Source: Curvibacter sp. PD_MW3
GTDB taxonomy: Bacteria > Pseudomonadota > Gammaproteobacteria > Burkholderiales > Burkholderiaceae_C
Assembly (NCBI GenBank): GCA_002633085.1
Contig: NSIV01000011.1
Location: 1-64,000 of the forward strand
DNA length: 64,000 nucleotides
Direction: 5' to 3'
The notes beneath the pieces were generated by a model that ran no database searches, was not told the DNA's origin, and saw only the letters and a program-made list of their open reading frames with translations. The position numbers and the translations under genes were made by a program. Positions 1 to 17,153 of this stretch are shown one piece after another (position 1 is the stretch's first letter; the number at the start of each line of letters is the position of its first letter).

Positions 1-54
1 CGCGAAGGCGGTCGTACCGTGGGCGCCGGCGTGGTTGCCAAGATCATTGCGTAA
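1..54 (+). CDS. tuf: Elongation factor Tu, C-terminal end (partial)
   Basis: Only the last 17 codons and the TAA stop are in the window. They read REGGRTVGAGVVAKIIA, the conserved C-terminus of EF-Tu (domain 3), which delivers aminoacyl-tRNA to the ribosome. The following tRNA-Trp, secE and nusG reproduce the usual betaproteobacterial order downstream of a tuf copy. The gene is cut by the window edge, not broken. Confidence 0.93.
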   Translation, partial: REGGRTVGAGVVAKIIA

Positions 55-63
55 TGGTTTTGT

Positions 64-139
64 AGGGGTATAGCTCAATTGGCAGAGCGTCGGTCTCCAA
101 AACCGAAGGTTGTAGGTTCGATTCCTACTGCCCCTGCCA
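64..139 (+). tRNA. tRNA-Trp (CCA anticodon)
   Basis: A 76-nt cloverleaf starts 9 nt after the tuf stop. The acceptor arms AGGGGTA and TGCCCCT pair over seven positions (one G-U). The D-arm TAGCTCAATTGGCAGAGC and T-arm GTTCGATTC are canonical. The anticodon loop CTCCAAA carries CCA, the tryptophan anticodon. The discriminator is G and the terminal CCA is encoded. It is probably co-transcribed with tuf and processed out. Confidence 0.97.
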
Positions 140-168
140 CCTGATTCACCCATCAGGGGTGAGTTGAA

Positions 169-192
169 AGCCCGCCATCACCATGGCGGGCT
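169..192 (+). terminator. 10-bp hairpin between tRNA-Trp and secE
   Basis: AGCCCGCCAT and ATGGCGGGCT form a perfect 10-bp stem around a CACC loop. The sequence after it (TCAGCG) has no U-run, so it may be a processing or partial attenuation structure and not a full intrinsic terminator. Confidence 0.45.
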
Positions 193-248
193 TCAGCGTC
201 TAAGGGTGCTGGTGTTATTGAGATGCGAACGCGCAGAATTGGGTAAAC

Positions 249-632
249 ATGGCAACGTCACAAGTTGAAACGGTCGGCGGTGGGGCTGATAAGGCCAAGC
301 TGGCTGCGGCGGTCGTCCTGCTGATCGCGGGTTTGGCGGCTTTCTATCTGCTGGGTAAACAGGGGGCTCTGTTACAGTGGGCGGCTCTGCTCGCGGGCGT
401 GGTTGCTGCGGTGGTGGTGTTTTTCACTGCTGAGGCGGGGCGCCAATTGATGGCATTTGGCCGTGATGCTTGGCGTGAGGTCGGCAAGGTCGTCTGGCCG
501 GCGCGCAAAGAAGCGATCCAGATGACGGCCTACGTGTTCGGTTTTGTTGTGCTGATGGCCTTGTTCCTCTGGTTCACCGACAAGACGCTTGAGTGGGTGT
601 TCTACGATTTGATTCTGGGGTGGAAGAAATAA
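249..632 (+). CDS. secE: Preprotein translocase subunit SecE
   Basis: The 127-aa protein has three predicted membrane helices (about residues 17-34, 41-60 and 93-113), like the three-helix E. coli SecE and unlike the single-helix form of many other bacteria. The conserved cytoplasmic amphipathic segment [14 protein letters not shown] (about 78-91) precedes the last helix and is the family hallmark. SecE clamps SecY in the SecYEG export channel of the inner membrane. Its TAA stop overlaps the ATG of nusG by one base (TAATG), so the two are translationally linked, as in the classic secE-nusG operon. Confidence 0.96.
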   Translation: MATSQVETVGGGADKAKLAAAVVLLIAGLAAFYLLGKQGALLQWAALLAGVVAAVVVFFTAEAGRQLMAFGRDAWREVGKVVWPARKEAIQMTAYVFGFVVLMALFLWFTDKTLEWVFYDLILGWKK

Positions 633-1222
633 TGACTGATGTTGTGGAAACTTCGGCATCCCAGGTGCTGGCGGCCAAGCCGTCCAACCCGGATATGCGT
701 TGGTATGTGGTTCATGCCTACTCGGGTATGGAGAAGGCGGTTGAGCGCAACATCATCGAGCGCATCAACCGTGCCGGCATGCAGGACAAGTTTGGTCGCA
801 TTCTTGTTCCAATGGAAGAGGTGGTCGAGATCAGGAATGGTCAGAAGCGCACCACGGAGCGCAAGTTCTTCCCGGGCTATGTGCTGGTCGAGATGATCAT
901 GGATGATGACAGCTGGCATTTGGTGAAGCACACCAACAAGGTCACTGGTTTCGTCGGTGGCGCAAAGAATCGCCCGGCACCGATCTCTGAAGAAGAGGTC
1001 ATGAAGATCGTCAATCAGATGCAGGAAGGCTCCGACAAGCCGCGCCACAAGGTGGAGTTCGTGGTTGGCGAGCTGGTCCGCGTCAAGGAAGGCCCGTTCA
1101 CCGACTTTAATGGGTCGGTGGAAGAGGTCAATTACGAGAAAAACAAGCTGCGCGTGGCGGTCACGATCTTTGGTCGTTCGACGCCGGTGGAGTTGGAGTT
1201 CTCCCAGGTCGAGAAGACCTGA
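632..1222 (+). CDS. nusG: Transcription termination/antitermination protein NusG
   Basis: This 196-aa protein links RNA polymerase to Rho or to the ribosome. The N-terminal NGN domain begins with [16 protein letters not shown], and the C-terminal KOW domain contains [21 protein letters not shown]. The ATG at 632, overlapping the secE stop, is chosen because the protein then starts [10 protein letters not shown] just before the NGN domain; an in-frame extension to 593 would lie inside secE and has no family support. The N-terminal tail of about 30 residues is slightly longer than in E. coli (181 aa). Confidence 0.96.
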   Translation: MTDVVETSASQVLAAKPSNPDMRWYVVHAYSGMEKAVERNIIERINRAGMQDKFGRILVPMEEVVEIRNGQKRTTERKFFPGYVLVEMIMDDDSWHLVKHTNKVTGFVGGAKNRPAPISEEEVMKIVNQMQEGSDKPRHKVEFVVGELVRVKEGPFTDFNGSVEEVNYEKNKLRVAVTIFGRSTPVELEFSQVEKT

Positions 1223-1338
1223 GAACATTGATTTTGGATTTCGCGTTTTTCGACTCGGCGCGAATGTAAAAAGTGAGTCGTTAACCCCGGGGAGCTGCGG
1301 CAGATTGCCAAGGCGTTATGACCCGCAAGGAGAAAAGC
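1223..1338 (+). promoter_or_regulatory. Leader of the rplK-rplA pair, candidate L1 autoregulatory site
   Basis: This 116-nt untranslated stretch separates nusG from rplK. It contains the G-rich segment CCCCGGGGAGCTGCGGC at about 1286-1302 and a strong AAGGAG at 1328-1333, six bases before the rplK ATG. In E. coli, L1 represses the L11 operon by binding a leader of this kind. The position and the GGGAGC-like element fit that model, but the fold was not computed. Confidence 0.35.
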
Positions 1339-1770
1339 ATGGCGAAAAAAATCGTCGGTTTTATCAAGCTGCAAGTGCCGGCTGGTAAGGCCAATCCGTC
1401 GCCGCCGATTGGTCCCGCTCTGGGCCAGCGCGGTTTGAACATCATGGAGTTCTGCAAGGCGTTCAACGCCCAGACCCAAGGCGTTGAGCCTGGTCTGCCG
1501 CTGCCGGTGGTGATCACCGCTTTTGCGGACAAGAGCTTCACCTTCGTGATCAAGACGCCGCCTGCAGCGGTTCTGATCAAGAAGGCCATCAAGCTCGACA
1601 AGGGCTCCAGCAAGCCGCATACCGACAAGGTTGGCAAGATCACCCGTGCTCAGCTCGAGGAAATCGCCAAGACCAAAATGAAGGACATGACGGCTGCCGA
1701 TCTGGATGCTGCTGTTCGTACCATCGCTGGTTCTGCCCGTTCCATGGGCGTGAATGTGGAGGGCGTGTAA
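1339..1770 (+). CDS. rplK: 50S ribosomal protein L11
   Basis: The 143-aa protein begins [20 protein letters not shown] and contains [22 protein letters not shown], the N-terminal domain of L11. The C-terminal rRNA-binding domain follows from about residue 75. L11 binds 23S rRNA at the GTPase-associated centre. The ATG at 1339 is preferred over an in-frame ATG at 1318 because AAGGAG lies directly before it and the family starts MAKK. Its TAA is immediately followed by the rplA ATG, with no spacer. Confidence 0.97.
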   Translation: MAKKIVGFIKLQVPAGKANPSPPIGPALGQRGLNIMEFCKAFNAQTQGVEPGLPLPVVITAFADKSFTFVIKTPPAAVLIKKAIKLDKGSSKPHTDKVGKITRAQLEEIAKTKMKDMTAADLDAAVRTIAGSARSMGVNVEGV

Positions 1771-2466
1771 ATGGCCAAGCTCACCAAGAAACAAAAAGCA
1801 CAACAAGGCAAGGTTGACAGCAACAAGCTGTACGCCCTGGCCGATGCCCTGGGCATCGTGAAGGAATGTGCCAACGCCAAGTTCGATGAGTCCATCGACG
1901 TGGCGGTTCAGCTCGGCATTGATGCCAAGAAGTCGGACCAAGTGGTGCGCGGCGCCGTCGTGCTGCCCAATGGCACTGGCAAGACCAAGCGCGTGGCCGT
2001 GTTCGCCCAGGGTGCCAAGGCTGAAGAGGCCAAGGCTGCTGGCGCTGACGTGGTCGGCATGGACGATCTGGCAGCCCAGGTCAAGGCTGGTGACATGCCT
2101 TTCGACGTGGTGATTGCTGCGCCGGACGCCATGCGCGTTGTCGGTACGCTGGGTCAGATCCTCGGCCCGCGCGGCCTGATGCCGAACCCGAAGGTCGGTA
2201 CCGTCACCCCTGACGTGGCCACGGCTGTGAAGAACGCCAAGGCGGGTCAGGTGCAGTTCCGCGTCGACAAGGCGGGTATCGTGCACAGCACCATCGGTCG
2301 CCGTTCTTTCGACACCGACAAGCTGCAGGGTAACCTGGCGGCATTGGTGGAGGCGCTGAACAAGGCCAAGCCGGCTTCGAGCAAAGGCGTGTATTTGCGC
2401 AAGGTGGCGGTGTCGTCCACGATGGGTGTCGGTGTCCGCGTTGACACCCAGACCATCGCGGCGTAA
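1771..2466 (+). CDS. rplA: 50S ribosomal protein L1
   Basis: The 231-aa protein has the normal L1 length. Diagnostic segments are [20 protein letters not shown], the LPNGTGK loop, and [15 protein letters not shown] (about 131-145). L1 binds the L1 stalk of 23S rRNA and helps E-site tRNA release; in E. coli it also represses its own operon. It follows rplK with no gap. It is separated from rplJ by a 252-nt leader, so L10 and L12 can be controlled independently. Confidence 0.97.
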   Translation: MAKLTKKQKAQQGKVDSNKLYALADALGIVKECANAKFDESIDVAVQLGIDAKKSDQVVRGAVVLPNGTGKTKRVAVFAQGAKAEEAKAAGADVVGMDDLAAQVKAGDMPFDVVIAAPDAMRVVGTLGQILGPRGLMPNPKVGTVTPDVATAVKNAKAGQVQFRVDKAGIVHSTIGRRSFDTDKLQGNLAALVEALNKAKPASSKGVYLRKVAVSSTMGVGVRVDTQTIAA

Positions 2467-2718
2467 TCGCAAAGATTTAGGCGGCTGGAAACAGCCGGCT
2501 AGAGTGGTGGGCCGCTCCCGTTGCAAAACGGGGCGGGCCATCCAAGACCGTTGGTGTGCAGGCTGCACTTAATCAGTGGGCTGTGGGGTTCGCCCCAGGG
2601 CTCCGCCAACGCAGATGGCGATCCCGCTGCAGATGGAATGAGTTCCGTAAACAGTTGGTCGCTGCAATGAGGCGTGCCCCAGGGATTGTCCCGAAGGTAC
2701 ATTTTGAAGGAGTAGACC
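2467..2718 (+). promoter_or_regulatory. rplJ leader region (L10-leader type)
   Basis: This 252-nt non-coding stretch lies between rplA and rplJ, where E. coli carries the leader bound by the L10-L12 complex. It has several short complementary blocks, for example GGCTGG with CAGCC near 2481-2494 and CCGTT/AACGG near 2519-2533. It ends in a strong AAGGAG (2708-2713) before the TTG start of rplJ. Assignment to the L10-leader family is by position; a covariance search would test it. Confidence 0.6.
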
Positions 2719-3225
2719 TTGAGTCTGAATCGCAGTGAGAAAGAAGCGGTCATCACCGAAGTGACCGACCTCGCCGCTAAAGCTCAAACGCTCGTGATGG
2801 CGGAATACCGTGGTATCACGGTCGCTGACATGACCAAACTGCGCGCTACTGCTCGCAGCACCGGTGTGAACCTGAGTGTGTTGAAAAACACCCTGGCCCG
2901 TCGTGCTGTCGCTGGTAGCTCGTTCGAGGTTGTGGCCGACCAGATGACCGGTCCGCTGATCTATGGCTTCTCTGTCGATGCTGTTGCTGCTGCAAAAGTG
3001 GTGGCTGACTTCGCGAAAACCAATGACAAGTTGGTGATTCGTGGTGGTGCATACGGCGGTAAAGCCCTGGACGTGAACGGCGTCAAGCAGCTGGCAAGCA
3101 TCCCGTCCAAGGAAGTTTTGCTGGCTCAGCTGTGTGGCTTGTTGATGTCGCCGATGTCCCGTACCGCTGTGGTGCTGGGTGCTCTGGCGGCCAAAAAAGG
3201 CGAAGGCGAAGCTGTTGCCGCTTGA
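2719..3225 (+). CDS. rplJ: 50S ribosomal protein L10
   Basis: The 168-aa protein starts [20 protein letters not shown]. It contains [15 protein letters not shown] and [10 protein letters not shown], typical of the L10 N-terminal rRNA-binding domain. The C-terminal helix that carries L7/L12 dimers covers roughly residues 135-160. The start codon is TTG; the AAGGAG six bases upstream and the conserved family N-terminus both point to it, and there is no ATG nearby. A weak TTG start below an autoregulatory leader fits tight translational control. Confidence 0.95.
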   Translation: MSLNRSEKEAVITEVTDLAAKAQTLVMAEYRGITVADMTKLRATARSTGVNLSVLKNTLARRAVAGSSFEVVADQMTGPLIYGFSVDAVAAAKVVADFAKTNDKLVIRGGAYGGKALDVNGVKQLASIPSKEVLLAQLCGLLMSPMSRTAVVLGALAAKKGEGEAVAA

Positions 3226-3265
3226 GCGTGCAACACACTTGTTAACCAATTGTTAGGAAATCAAA

Positions 3266-3643
3266 ATGGCATTCGATAAAGACGCATTTTTGACCGCGCT
3301 CGACAGCATGACGGTCATGGAACTCAACGACCTGGTGAAAGCCATCGAAGAGAAATTTGGTGTGAGCGCTGCTGCTATGGCCGCTCCCGCTGCTGCTGGC
3401 GGTGGTGCTGGCGCTGCTGCCGCTGAAGAGAAGACCGAGTTCAATGTGGTTCTGGCTGAAGCCGGCGCCAACAAGGTGTCGGTCATTAAGGCTGTGCGTG
3501 AAATCACCGGTCTGGGCCTGAAAGAAGCCAAGGACCTGGTGGACGGCGCTCCCAAGGCTGTCAAGGAAGGCCTGTCCAAGGCTGATGCCGAAGCTGCCAA
3601 GAAGAAGCTGGAAGAAGCTGGCGCCAAGGTCGAACTCAAGTAA
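3266..3643 (+). CDS. rplL: 50S ribosomal protein L7/L12
   Basis: The 125-aa acidic protein shows all three parts of L7/L12: an N-terminal dimerisation region ([17 protein letters not shown]), an Ala/Gly-rich hinge (about 36-55) and the C-terminal factor-binding domain with [20 protein letters not shown]. It recruits translation GTPases to the ribosome. It lies 40 nt after rplJ and is followed by a hairpin-rich spacer before rpoB. Confidence 0.97.
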   Translation: MAFDKDAFLTALDSMTVMELNDLVKAIEEKFGVSAAAMAAPAAAGGGAGAAAAEEKTEFNVVLAEAGANKVSVIKAVREITGLGLKEAKDLVDGAPKAVKEGLSKADAEAAKKKLEEAGAKVELK

Positions 3644-3932
3644 TTCGACTTTGCTCGAAGGCTGGAGCGCCTGTAAAGGCCTCCAGCCTTTGGCGCTTAC
3701 AGAGCGCACCCAAAAGCCGGCTTGGACCGGCTTTGCCGGAAGGCCGCAAGGTCGACGGAAAAGCCCTCCAAGACGATTTTTGAGTGCCTTCTGACCCGAC
3801 TGCAGAAGGTGCCTTGGTTCGGGCCGCGTGCAACGCGCGGCCGTCCGCCATGGTTGGTAGCGGCCAACCACCAAGCCTGCCAGCGTGATGCTGGCGCGTC
3901 AGTCGCCAAAGACCTCATAGCCCGGAGATCTC
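3644..3932 (+). promoter_or_regulatory. rplL-rpoB spacer with four hairpins (attenuator region)
   Basis: This 289-nt spacer holds four separate perfect inverted repeats. AAGGCTGGAG/CTCCAGCCTT (3658-3667 with 3681-3690) has a 4-bp inner stem in its loop. GGCCGCG/CGCGGCC pairs at 3822-3828 with 3836-3842, TGGTTGG/CCAACCA at 3851-3857 with 3864-3870, and GCCAGC/GCTGGC at 3879-3884 with 3890-3895. In E. coli the equivalent spacer carries a partial terminator and an RNase III site that reduce rpoBC expression relative to L7/L12. None of these has a long U-run, so partial attenuation or processing is the likely role. Confidence 0.6.
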
Positions 3933-8045
<4,113 letters not shown>

Positions 8046-8065
8046 TTCGCAAAGGATAGAGTCAT

Positions 8066-12274
<4,209 letters not shown>

Positions 12275-12296
12275 AGCCGGCGGCTGTCGCACAATC

Positions 12297-12333
12297 AAGC
12301 CCCAAGCCCTTTGCAGGCGCTTGGGGCTTTTTT
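12297..12333 (+). terminator. Intrinsic terminator after rpoC
   Basis: AAGCCCCAAGC (12297-12307) and GCTTGGGGCTT (12319-12329) form an 11-bp perfect stem with an 11-nt loop, followed at once by TTTTT. This is a textbook Rho-independent terminator closing the ribosomal protein-rpoBC operon. Confidence 0.93.
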
Positions 12334-12383
12334 CTGGACAAGTTTTGCTGTTGGCTTGAGGTCGTCTCGGAGGAATCACAGGC

Positions 12384-12914
12384 ATGAATATTCCGCTCGC
12401 CATATGGGTCGTCTGGGCAGTGGTGTTGTTCTGGGCCGTGGGGGCCTACAACCGGCTGGTGCGCTTGCGCTCGCAGGCGATAGCCGCTTTTGCGCCGCTG
12501 GAGATGCAGTTCACCCAGTACGTGACTCTGGTGTTGGGTAGTTTCGCCTTGCCGTCAGATGACGAAGAGGCTGGTTTGCGTGCCGGCGTGCTGGCTGCGG
12601 CACGGCAATTCGAATCGTCACTCAAGGCGGCGCGGACCCATCCGCTGGATGCTCTGGCGATGCGTGCGCTGCAGACCGCGCACGAGACGCTGTGCGAGTC
12701 ATGGTCGCGCTTGCGTGATGAGCCCCCCGATCTGGCGGGCGAGCCACTGCCGGCTGTGCTGCAGCAACAGTGGGAACACATCACGCTGCAGGCCGCCAAT
12801 GCCAAGCAAGAGTTCAACCGCCTGGTGCAGGACTACAACGACGCCATTGTTCAATTTCCGGCGCATCTGCTGGCCTGGCTGTTCGGTTTCAAACCGGCAC
12901 AAACGATCACATGA
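12384..12914 (+). CDS. LemA-family membrane protein
   Basis: The 176-aa protein starts with one membrane helix (about residues 4-20) followed by YNRLVRLRSQAIAAFAPLE, the LemA family opening. It ends with NAKQEFNRLVQDYNDAIVQF and PAHLLAWLFGFKPA, the conserved LemA C-terminus. The body is predicted to be a long antiparallel helical bundle. The cellular role of LemA proteins is poorly defined. Its TGA overlaps the ATG of rsmB (ATGA), suggesting translational coupling. It is the first gene after the rpoC terminator. Confidence 0.85.
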   Translation: MNIPLAIWVVWAVVLFWAVGAYNRLVRLRSQAIAAFAPLEMQFTQYVTLVLGSFALPSDDEEAGLRAGVLAAARQFESSLKAARTHPLDALAMRALQTAHETLCESWSRLRDEPPDLAGEPLPAVLQQQWEHITLQAANAKQEFNRLVQDYNDAIVQFPAHLLAWLFGFKPAQTIT

Positions 12915-14236
12915 ACGAAAGCGATTCCAAAATACCGCTGTGGCGTCAGCTGCAGGCGGTGGCGGTCGTTTTGGCGGCCATCCGCCAGGGCGCATCAGGT
13001 ACGGCTGCATTGGAAGCGGTCCAGGTCAGCCTGCGGCCTGGCGTGCAGGCGCTGGTGTACCAGGTACTGCGCTCGTTGGGGCGCGCCGAAGCTTTGCGCC
13101 GGCTGCTGGCATCGCGCAAGCCGCCGGCTGCCGTGGATGCCCTGCTGTGTACGGCACTGGCACTGATCTGGGACGAGGCGGTGGCCCCGTATGAAAGCTT
13201 CACCTTGGTCAACCAGGCAGTGGAAGCGGCCAAGCACACGGCTTCGATTCGAGCACAAGCCGGCTTTGTGAACGGATGTCTGCGCCGTTTCCTGCGTGAA
13301 CGCGCTGAGTTGCTTGCTCGTACGGAGGTGGATCCCGTGGCACACTGGAATCACCCGGCATGGTGGATTGAGCGTTTGCGGCAGGACCATCCGGGGCAAT
13401 GGCAGGCCATTCTGCAGGCCAACAACCGGCAGGCACCCATGACGCTGCGTGTCAATGTCCGGAAGACAACGATCGATTCCTGCCTGACGCGTCTGCGCGG
13501 AGCGGGTATCGCGGCATGGCGCAACGGTGAATTCGGCGTGACCTTGGCCGCCCCGTTGCCGGTGCAGGCGATTCCCGGTTTTGCCGAGGGTCACGTCTCG
13601 GTGCAGGATGCGGCAGCGCAGCAGGCGGCCCCGCTGTTGCTGCAGGGGTTGGCTGGCACGGCCAGTTTGCGTGTGCTCGATGCCTGTGCCGCACCCGGTG
13701 GCAAAACGGCCCATTTGCTGGAGTTGGCGGATTGCGAGGTCAGTGCACTGGAAATCGACCCGGTGCGCGCCGAGCGCATCGGACAGACTTTGCTGCGACT
13801 GGGCTTGCAGGCCCGGGTGCAGGTGGCCGATGCCGGGCTGCCCGCCGCCTGGTGGGACGGGCAGCCGTTTGACGCCATCCTGCTGGATGCGCCCTGCACC
13901 GCCTCAGGCATTGTGCGGCGCCACCCGGACGTGCGCTGGCTGCGCCGTGAGAGTGATGTTGGACAACTGGCGGCCATCCAGGCTCGCTTGCTGGCCACTC
14001 TGTGGCCGTTGCTGAAACCGGGGGGGCGCTTGCTGTACTGCACCTGTTCGGTATTCAAGGCGGAGGGTGACCTGCAGATTCAAACGTTTCTTGCACACAA
14101 CACCCAGGCCCGTTTACTGCCCTCGCCAGGCCATTTATTGCCGCATTTCACCGTCGGAGACGGCGACGTCCTAGACAATCAAGACAGTGACCATGACGGC
14201 TTTTATTACGCACTGCTGGAAAAACGCGCGGCTTGA
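12911..14236 (+). CDS. rsmB: 16S rRNA (cytosine-967-C5)-methyltransferase RsmB
   Basis: The 441-aa protein has an N-terminal NusB-like RNA-binding domain (about 8-135) and a C-terminal SAM-dependent methyltransferase domain. The SAM motif LDACAAPGGKTAHLLEL is at 256-272. DAPCTASGIVRRHPDVRWL has Cys329, and LLYCTCSVF has the expected catalytic Cys379. It makes m5C967 in 16S rRNA. The ATG at 12911, overlapping the LemA stop, is chosen; an upstream in-frame start would lie within the LemA gene. The end overlaps the next gene by about 44 nt. Confidence 0.95.
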   Translation: MNESDSKIPLWRQLQAVAVVLAAIRQGASGTAALEAVQVSLRPGVQALVYQVLRSLGRAEALRRLLASRKPPAAVDALLCTALALIWDEAVAPYESFTLVNQAVEAAKHTASIRAQAGFVNGCLRRFLRERAELLARTEVDPVAHWNHPAWWIERLRQDHPGQWQAILQANNRQAPMTLRVNVRKTTIDSCLTRLRGAGIAAWRNGEFGVTLAAPLPVQAIPGFAEGHVSVQDAAAQQAAPLLLQGLAGTASLRVLDACAAPGGKTAHLLELADCEVSALEIDPVRAERIGQTLLRLGLQARVQVADAGLPAAWWDGQPFDAILLDAPCTASGIVRRHPDVRWLRRESDVGQLAAIQARLLATLWPLLKPGGRLLYCTCSVFKAEGDLQIQTFLAHNTQARLLPSPGHLLPHFTVGDGDVLDNQDSDHDGFYYALLEKRAA

Positions 14237-14825
14237 TTGGGCCGTGCTGCTGGCCTGCGCCCTGCTGGTCGGCTGGATGCCTCGCCCGGCACTGGCACAA
14301 CCTGTGGCCGAGGTGGCGCAGTTGCGCCTGGAAGGGGACAACGAGGGCGTCTTGCTGAGCGCCACGCTCAACTTTGATCTGCCGACGACGGTTGAGTCGG
14401 CCCTGCTCAAGGGGGTTGCCGTGTTTTTCGTGGCCGAGGCTGAGGTCTATCGCGAACGCTGGTACTGGGCGGACAAAAAGGTGGCGGGCGCAGAGCGGCA
14501 CATGCGGCTGGTATTTCATCCGCTGACGCGGCGCTGGCGCCTGGCTGTCTCTCCCAGCACCATCGCCAACAACGGACTGGGCGTGATCCTGAACCAGAGT
14601 TTCGATACCTTGGAAGATGCGATGGCTGCTGTGCGTCGCATCTCCGGCTGGCGCATTGCCGAGTTGCGTGACCTTGACCCGAGCGGGCGTCATCGGGTCG
14701 AATTCCGCTTCCGGCTGGACGTGTCGCAGTTGCCGCGCCCTCTGCAGATCGGGGCCTTGGGGCAGAACGACTGGGCGCTCTCAATGGCAGCAACGCAGCG
14801 GCTGGCCCTGGACAACCTGAAGTGA
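14193..14825 (+). CDS. DUF4390 domain-containing protein
   Basis: This protein of about 210 aa has an N-terminal hydrophobic export signal (WAVLLACALLVGWMPRPALA), then VAEVAQLRLEGDNEGVLLSA and a beta-rich domain of the DUF4390 family. Function is unknown; export to the periplasm or outer face of the inner membrane is inferred from the signal. The ATG at 14193 is used; a GTG two codons earlier is equally possible. It sits between rsmB (overlap) and the NtrY-like kinase (GTG start overlapping its stop), the standard betaproteobacterial arrangement. Confidence 0.82.
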   Translation: MTAFITHCWKNARLDWAVLLACALLVGWMPRPALAQPVAEVAQLRLEGDNEGVLLSATLNFDLPTTVESALLKGVAVFFVAEAEVYRERWYWADKKVAGAERHMRLVFHPLTRRWRLAVSPSTIANNGLGVILNQSFDTLEDAMAAVRRISGWRIAELRDLDPSGRHRVEFRFRLDVSQLPRPLQIGALGQNDWALSMAATQRLALDNLK

Positions 14826-17113
14826 AGAAGCCGACGATCGAGGCCAGTGTCAGGCAGAGCTTGCAAAGCTCTCCCGCCCTGCGCTGGACGCTGGGCATCG
14901 GGATGGCTGCCATGGTGGCTATCGGCCTGGTCTTGCTGTTCCTCCTGACCCAGGCGACCAACAACCGCGAGCTGTACGAGCGCAACTACGCCCGCCTTTT
15001 TGCGGTCAACGTGGCGGTGGCGGCCTTGCTGTTGCTGGTAATCGGCTGGATCGCTTTTCGCCTGGCCAGACGTCTGCGCCAGGGGCGTTTCGGCAGCCGG
15101 CTTTTGGTCAAACTGGCGGCCGTCTTCGCCCTGGCCGGCTTTGCCCCAGGCATGTTGATCTACGTGGTGTCCTATCAGTTTGTGTCGCGTTCGATCGAGA
15201 GCTGGTTCGACGTCAAGGTGGAGGGGGCGCTCGAAGCAGGTCTGAATCTGGGGCGAACCACCTTGGACATCTTGTCTACCGACTTGTCGAGCAAAACCCG
15301 CAGTGCCGCCCAGCAACTGCAAGATACGCCCGATGTGACAGCCGGGCTGGTGCTGGAGCGCGTGCGCGAACAACTGGGCGGACGCGATGTCATGCTTTGG
15401 GGGGCAACGGGACAGTTGATTGCCAGCGTTGGTGCCTCTCAGTTGCAGCTGACGCCGGAGCGGCCGGGGGCTCAGCAATTTCGCGCCGCCCGCAGTCAAC
15501 GTGTCGTGACTTGGGTTGAAGGACTGGATGATGTGCCCGGTGCGGGTGAGACGGCGCGCCAGGTTCGCCTGAAGGCCTTGGCCCAGGTGCCCTCGTCCAA
15601 CTTCGGCATGCTGGGAGAAAACCGCTTCCTGCTGGTGACGCAGGAATTGCCGGAGGCGTTGGTGGCCAATGCCCTTGCGGTGACCGAAGCCTACCGTGAA
15701 TACCAGGAGCGCGCGCTGGCACGCGATGGGCTGCGGCGCATGTACATCGGCACCTTGACCCTGAGCCTGTTCCTGGCGGTCTTCGGTGCCGTGTTGCTGG
15801 CCGTGCTGTTGGGGAACCAGATCACGCGCCCACTGCTGCTGCTGGCCGATGGGGTGCGCCAAGTGGCGGCAGGCGATCTGACACCGAAGACCGTTTTGCA
15901 GGGCAAGGACGAGCTCGGGGGGCTGACCCGCTCATTTGCGGACATGACGCAGCAGCTGGCCGATGCCCGCCAGGCCGTCGAGCACAGCATGGAGCAGGTC
16001 AATGCGGCGCGTGCCAACCTGCAGACCATTCTGGACAATCTGACCGCAGGTGTGATGGTGCTCGATGAACGGGGCGCCATCCAGTCGGCCAATCCCGGTG
16101 CCACGCGCATTTTGAGGGTGCCGCTGGCGGCTTGTGAAGGGCGACGCCTGGCTGACATCGAGGGGCTGGAGGAGTTCGGCAGCCGTGTTCAGGCCCAGTT
16201 TGATACGTTCCTGGGAGAGAGCAGCGAACACGGTCTCGACCACTGGCAGCAGTCCTTCGAACTCGGCGGTGTGCAATCCGGTCTGGCAGGTCAGACGGCC
16301 GATGGGATCGTGACCCTGGTGGCACGTGGCGCCGAGCTGCCTGGTCATGCACGGCTGCTGGTGTTTGACGATATTTCAGAAATCGTCTCTGCCCAGCGTG
16401 CTCAGGCCTGGGGCGAGGTGGCTCGGCGTTTGGCGCACGAGATCAAGAATCCGCTCACGCCTATCCAGCTGTCGGCCGAGCGGCTGGAGATGAAGCTCAC
16501 TGGTAAGGTGGATGCTCCCGAGCAGGCGATCCTGTCCAAATCGGTCAAGACCATCGTCGACCAGGTCGATGCCATGAAGCGGCTGGTCAATGAGTTCCGC
16601 GACTATGCACGCCTGCCGGCAGCAGAACTCAAGCCGCTGGACCTTAATGCACTGGTCGCTGAAGTGCTGCATCTGTATGGCGGAGAGAACGTTCATGTGC
16701 CGGTGCACGCCGAGCTGGACCCACGTTGCCCACGCATCCTGGGCGATGCTCAGCAGTTGCGGCAGGTGTTGCACAACCTGCTGCAAAACGCGCAGGATGC
16801 CACCGAAACGGCAGCACGCAGCGGCGCTGACTGCAGCGTGACACTGCGCACCCAGTGGGTGGAATCCAGCGGACGGGTGCGTCTGAGCGTGCTCGACCAC
16901 GGCACCGGGTTCCCTGAGAACATCCTCAAGCGCGCGTTCGAGCCTTACGTCACGACCAAGGCCAAAGGCACGGGTCTTGGCTTGGCCGTGGTCAAGAAGA
17001 TTGCCGATGAACATGGCTCGCGCATCGATCTGGCCAACCGGGTCGTGGACGACCAGGTGGTGGGTGCGCAAGTATCGTTATCATTCGCAGTGCAGCCCGT
17101 GACCTCAGCCTGA
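14822..17113 (+). CDS. ntrY: NtrY-like membrane sensor histidine kinase
   Basis: This 763-aa kinase has N-terminal membrane helices (about 22-44, 57-78 and 93-116), a periplasmic section, another helix near 305-327 and then a HAMP domain (ITRPLLLLADGVRQVAAGDL). A PAS domain follows (about 395-500). The HisKA motif RRLAHEIKNPLTPIQLSAER carries phospho-acceptor His539, and the ATPase domain has NLLQNAQDA and GTGLGLAVVKKIADEHG. The start is GTG, overlapping the stop of the DUF4390 gene. It should phosphorylate the regulator encoded 40 nt downstream. NtrYX systems are linked to nitrogen and redox sensing; the signal here is not known. Confidence 0.9.
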   Translation: MKKPTIEASVRQSLQSSPALRWTLGIGMAAMVAIGLVLLFLLTQATNNRELYERNYARLFAVNVAVAALLLLVIGWIAFRLARRLRQGRFGSRLLVKLAAVFALAGFAPGMLIYVVSYQFVSRSIESWFDVKVEGALEAGLNLGRTTLDILSTDLSSKTRSAAQQLQDTPDVTAGLVLERVREQLGGRDVMLWGATGQLIASVGASQLQLTPERPGAQQFRAARSQRVVTWVEGLDDVPGAGETARQVRLKALAQVPSSNFGMLGENRFLLVTQELPEALVANALAVTEAYREYQERALARDGLRRMYIGTLTLSLFLAVFGAVLLAVLLGNQITRPLLLLADGVRQVAAGDLTPKTVLQGKDELGGLTRSFADMTQQLADARQAVEHSMEQVNAARANLQTILDNLTAGVMVLDERGAIQSANPGATRILRVPLAACEGRRLADIEGLEEFGSRVQAQFDTFLGESSEHGLDHWQQSFELGGVQSGLAGQTADGIVTLVARGAELPGHARLLVFDDISEIVSAQRAQAWGEVARRLAHEIKNPLTPIQLSAERLEMKLTGKVDAPEQAILSKSVKTIVDQVDAMKRLVNEFRDYARLPAAELKPLDLNALVAEVLHLYGGENVHVPVHAELDPRCPRILGDAQQLRQVLHNLLQNAQDATETAARSGADCSVTLRTQWVESSGRVRLSVLDHGTGFPENILKRAFEPYVTTKAKGTGLGLAVVKKIADEHGSRIDLANRVVDDQVVGAQVSLSFAVQPVTSA

Positions 17114-17153
17114 GCACGGCGAGTTATTTTCCGAGGCACAGCGCTTACAAATC

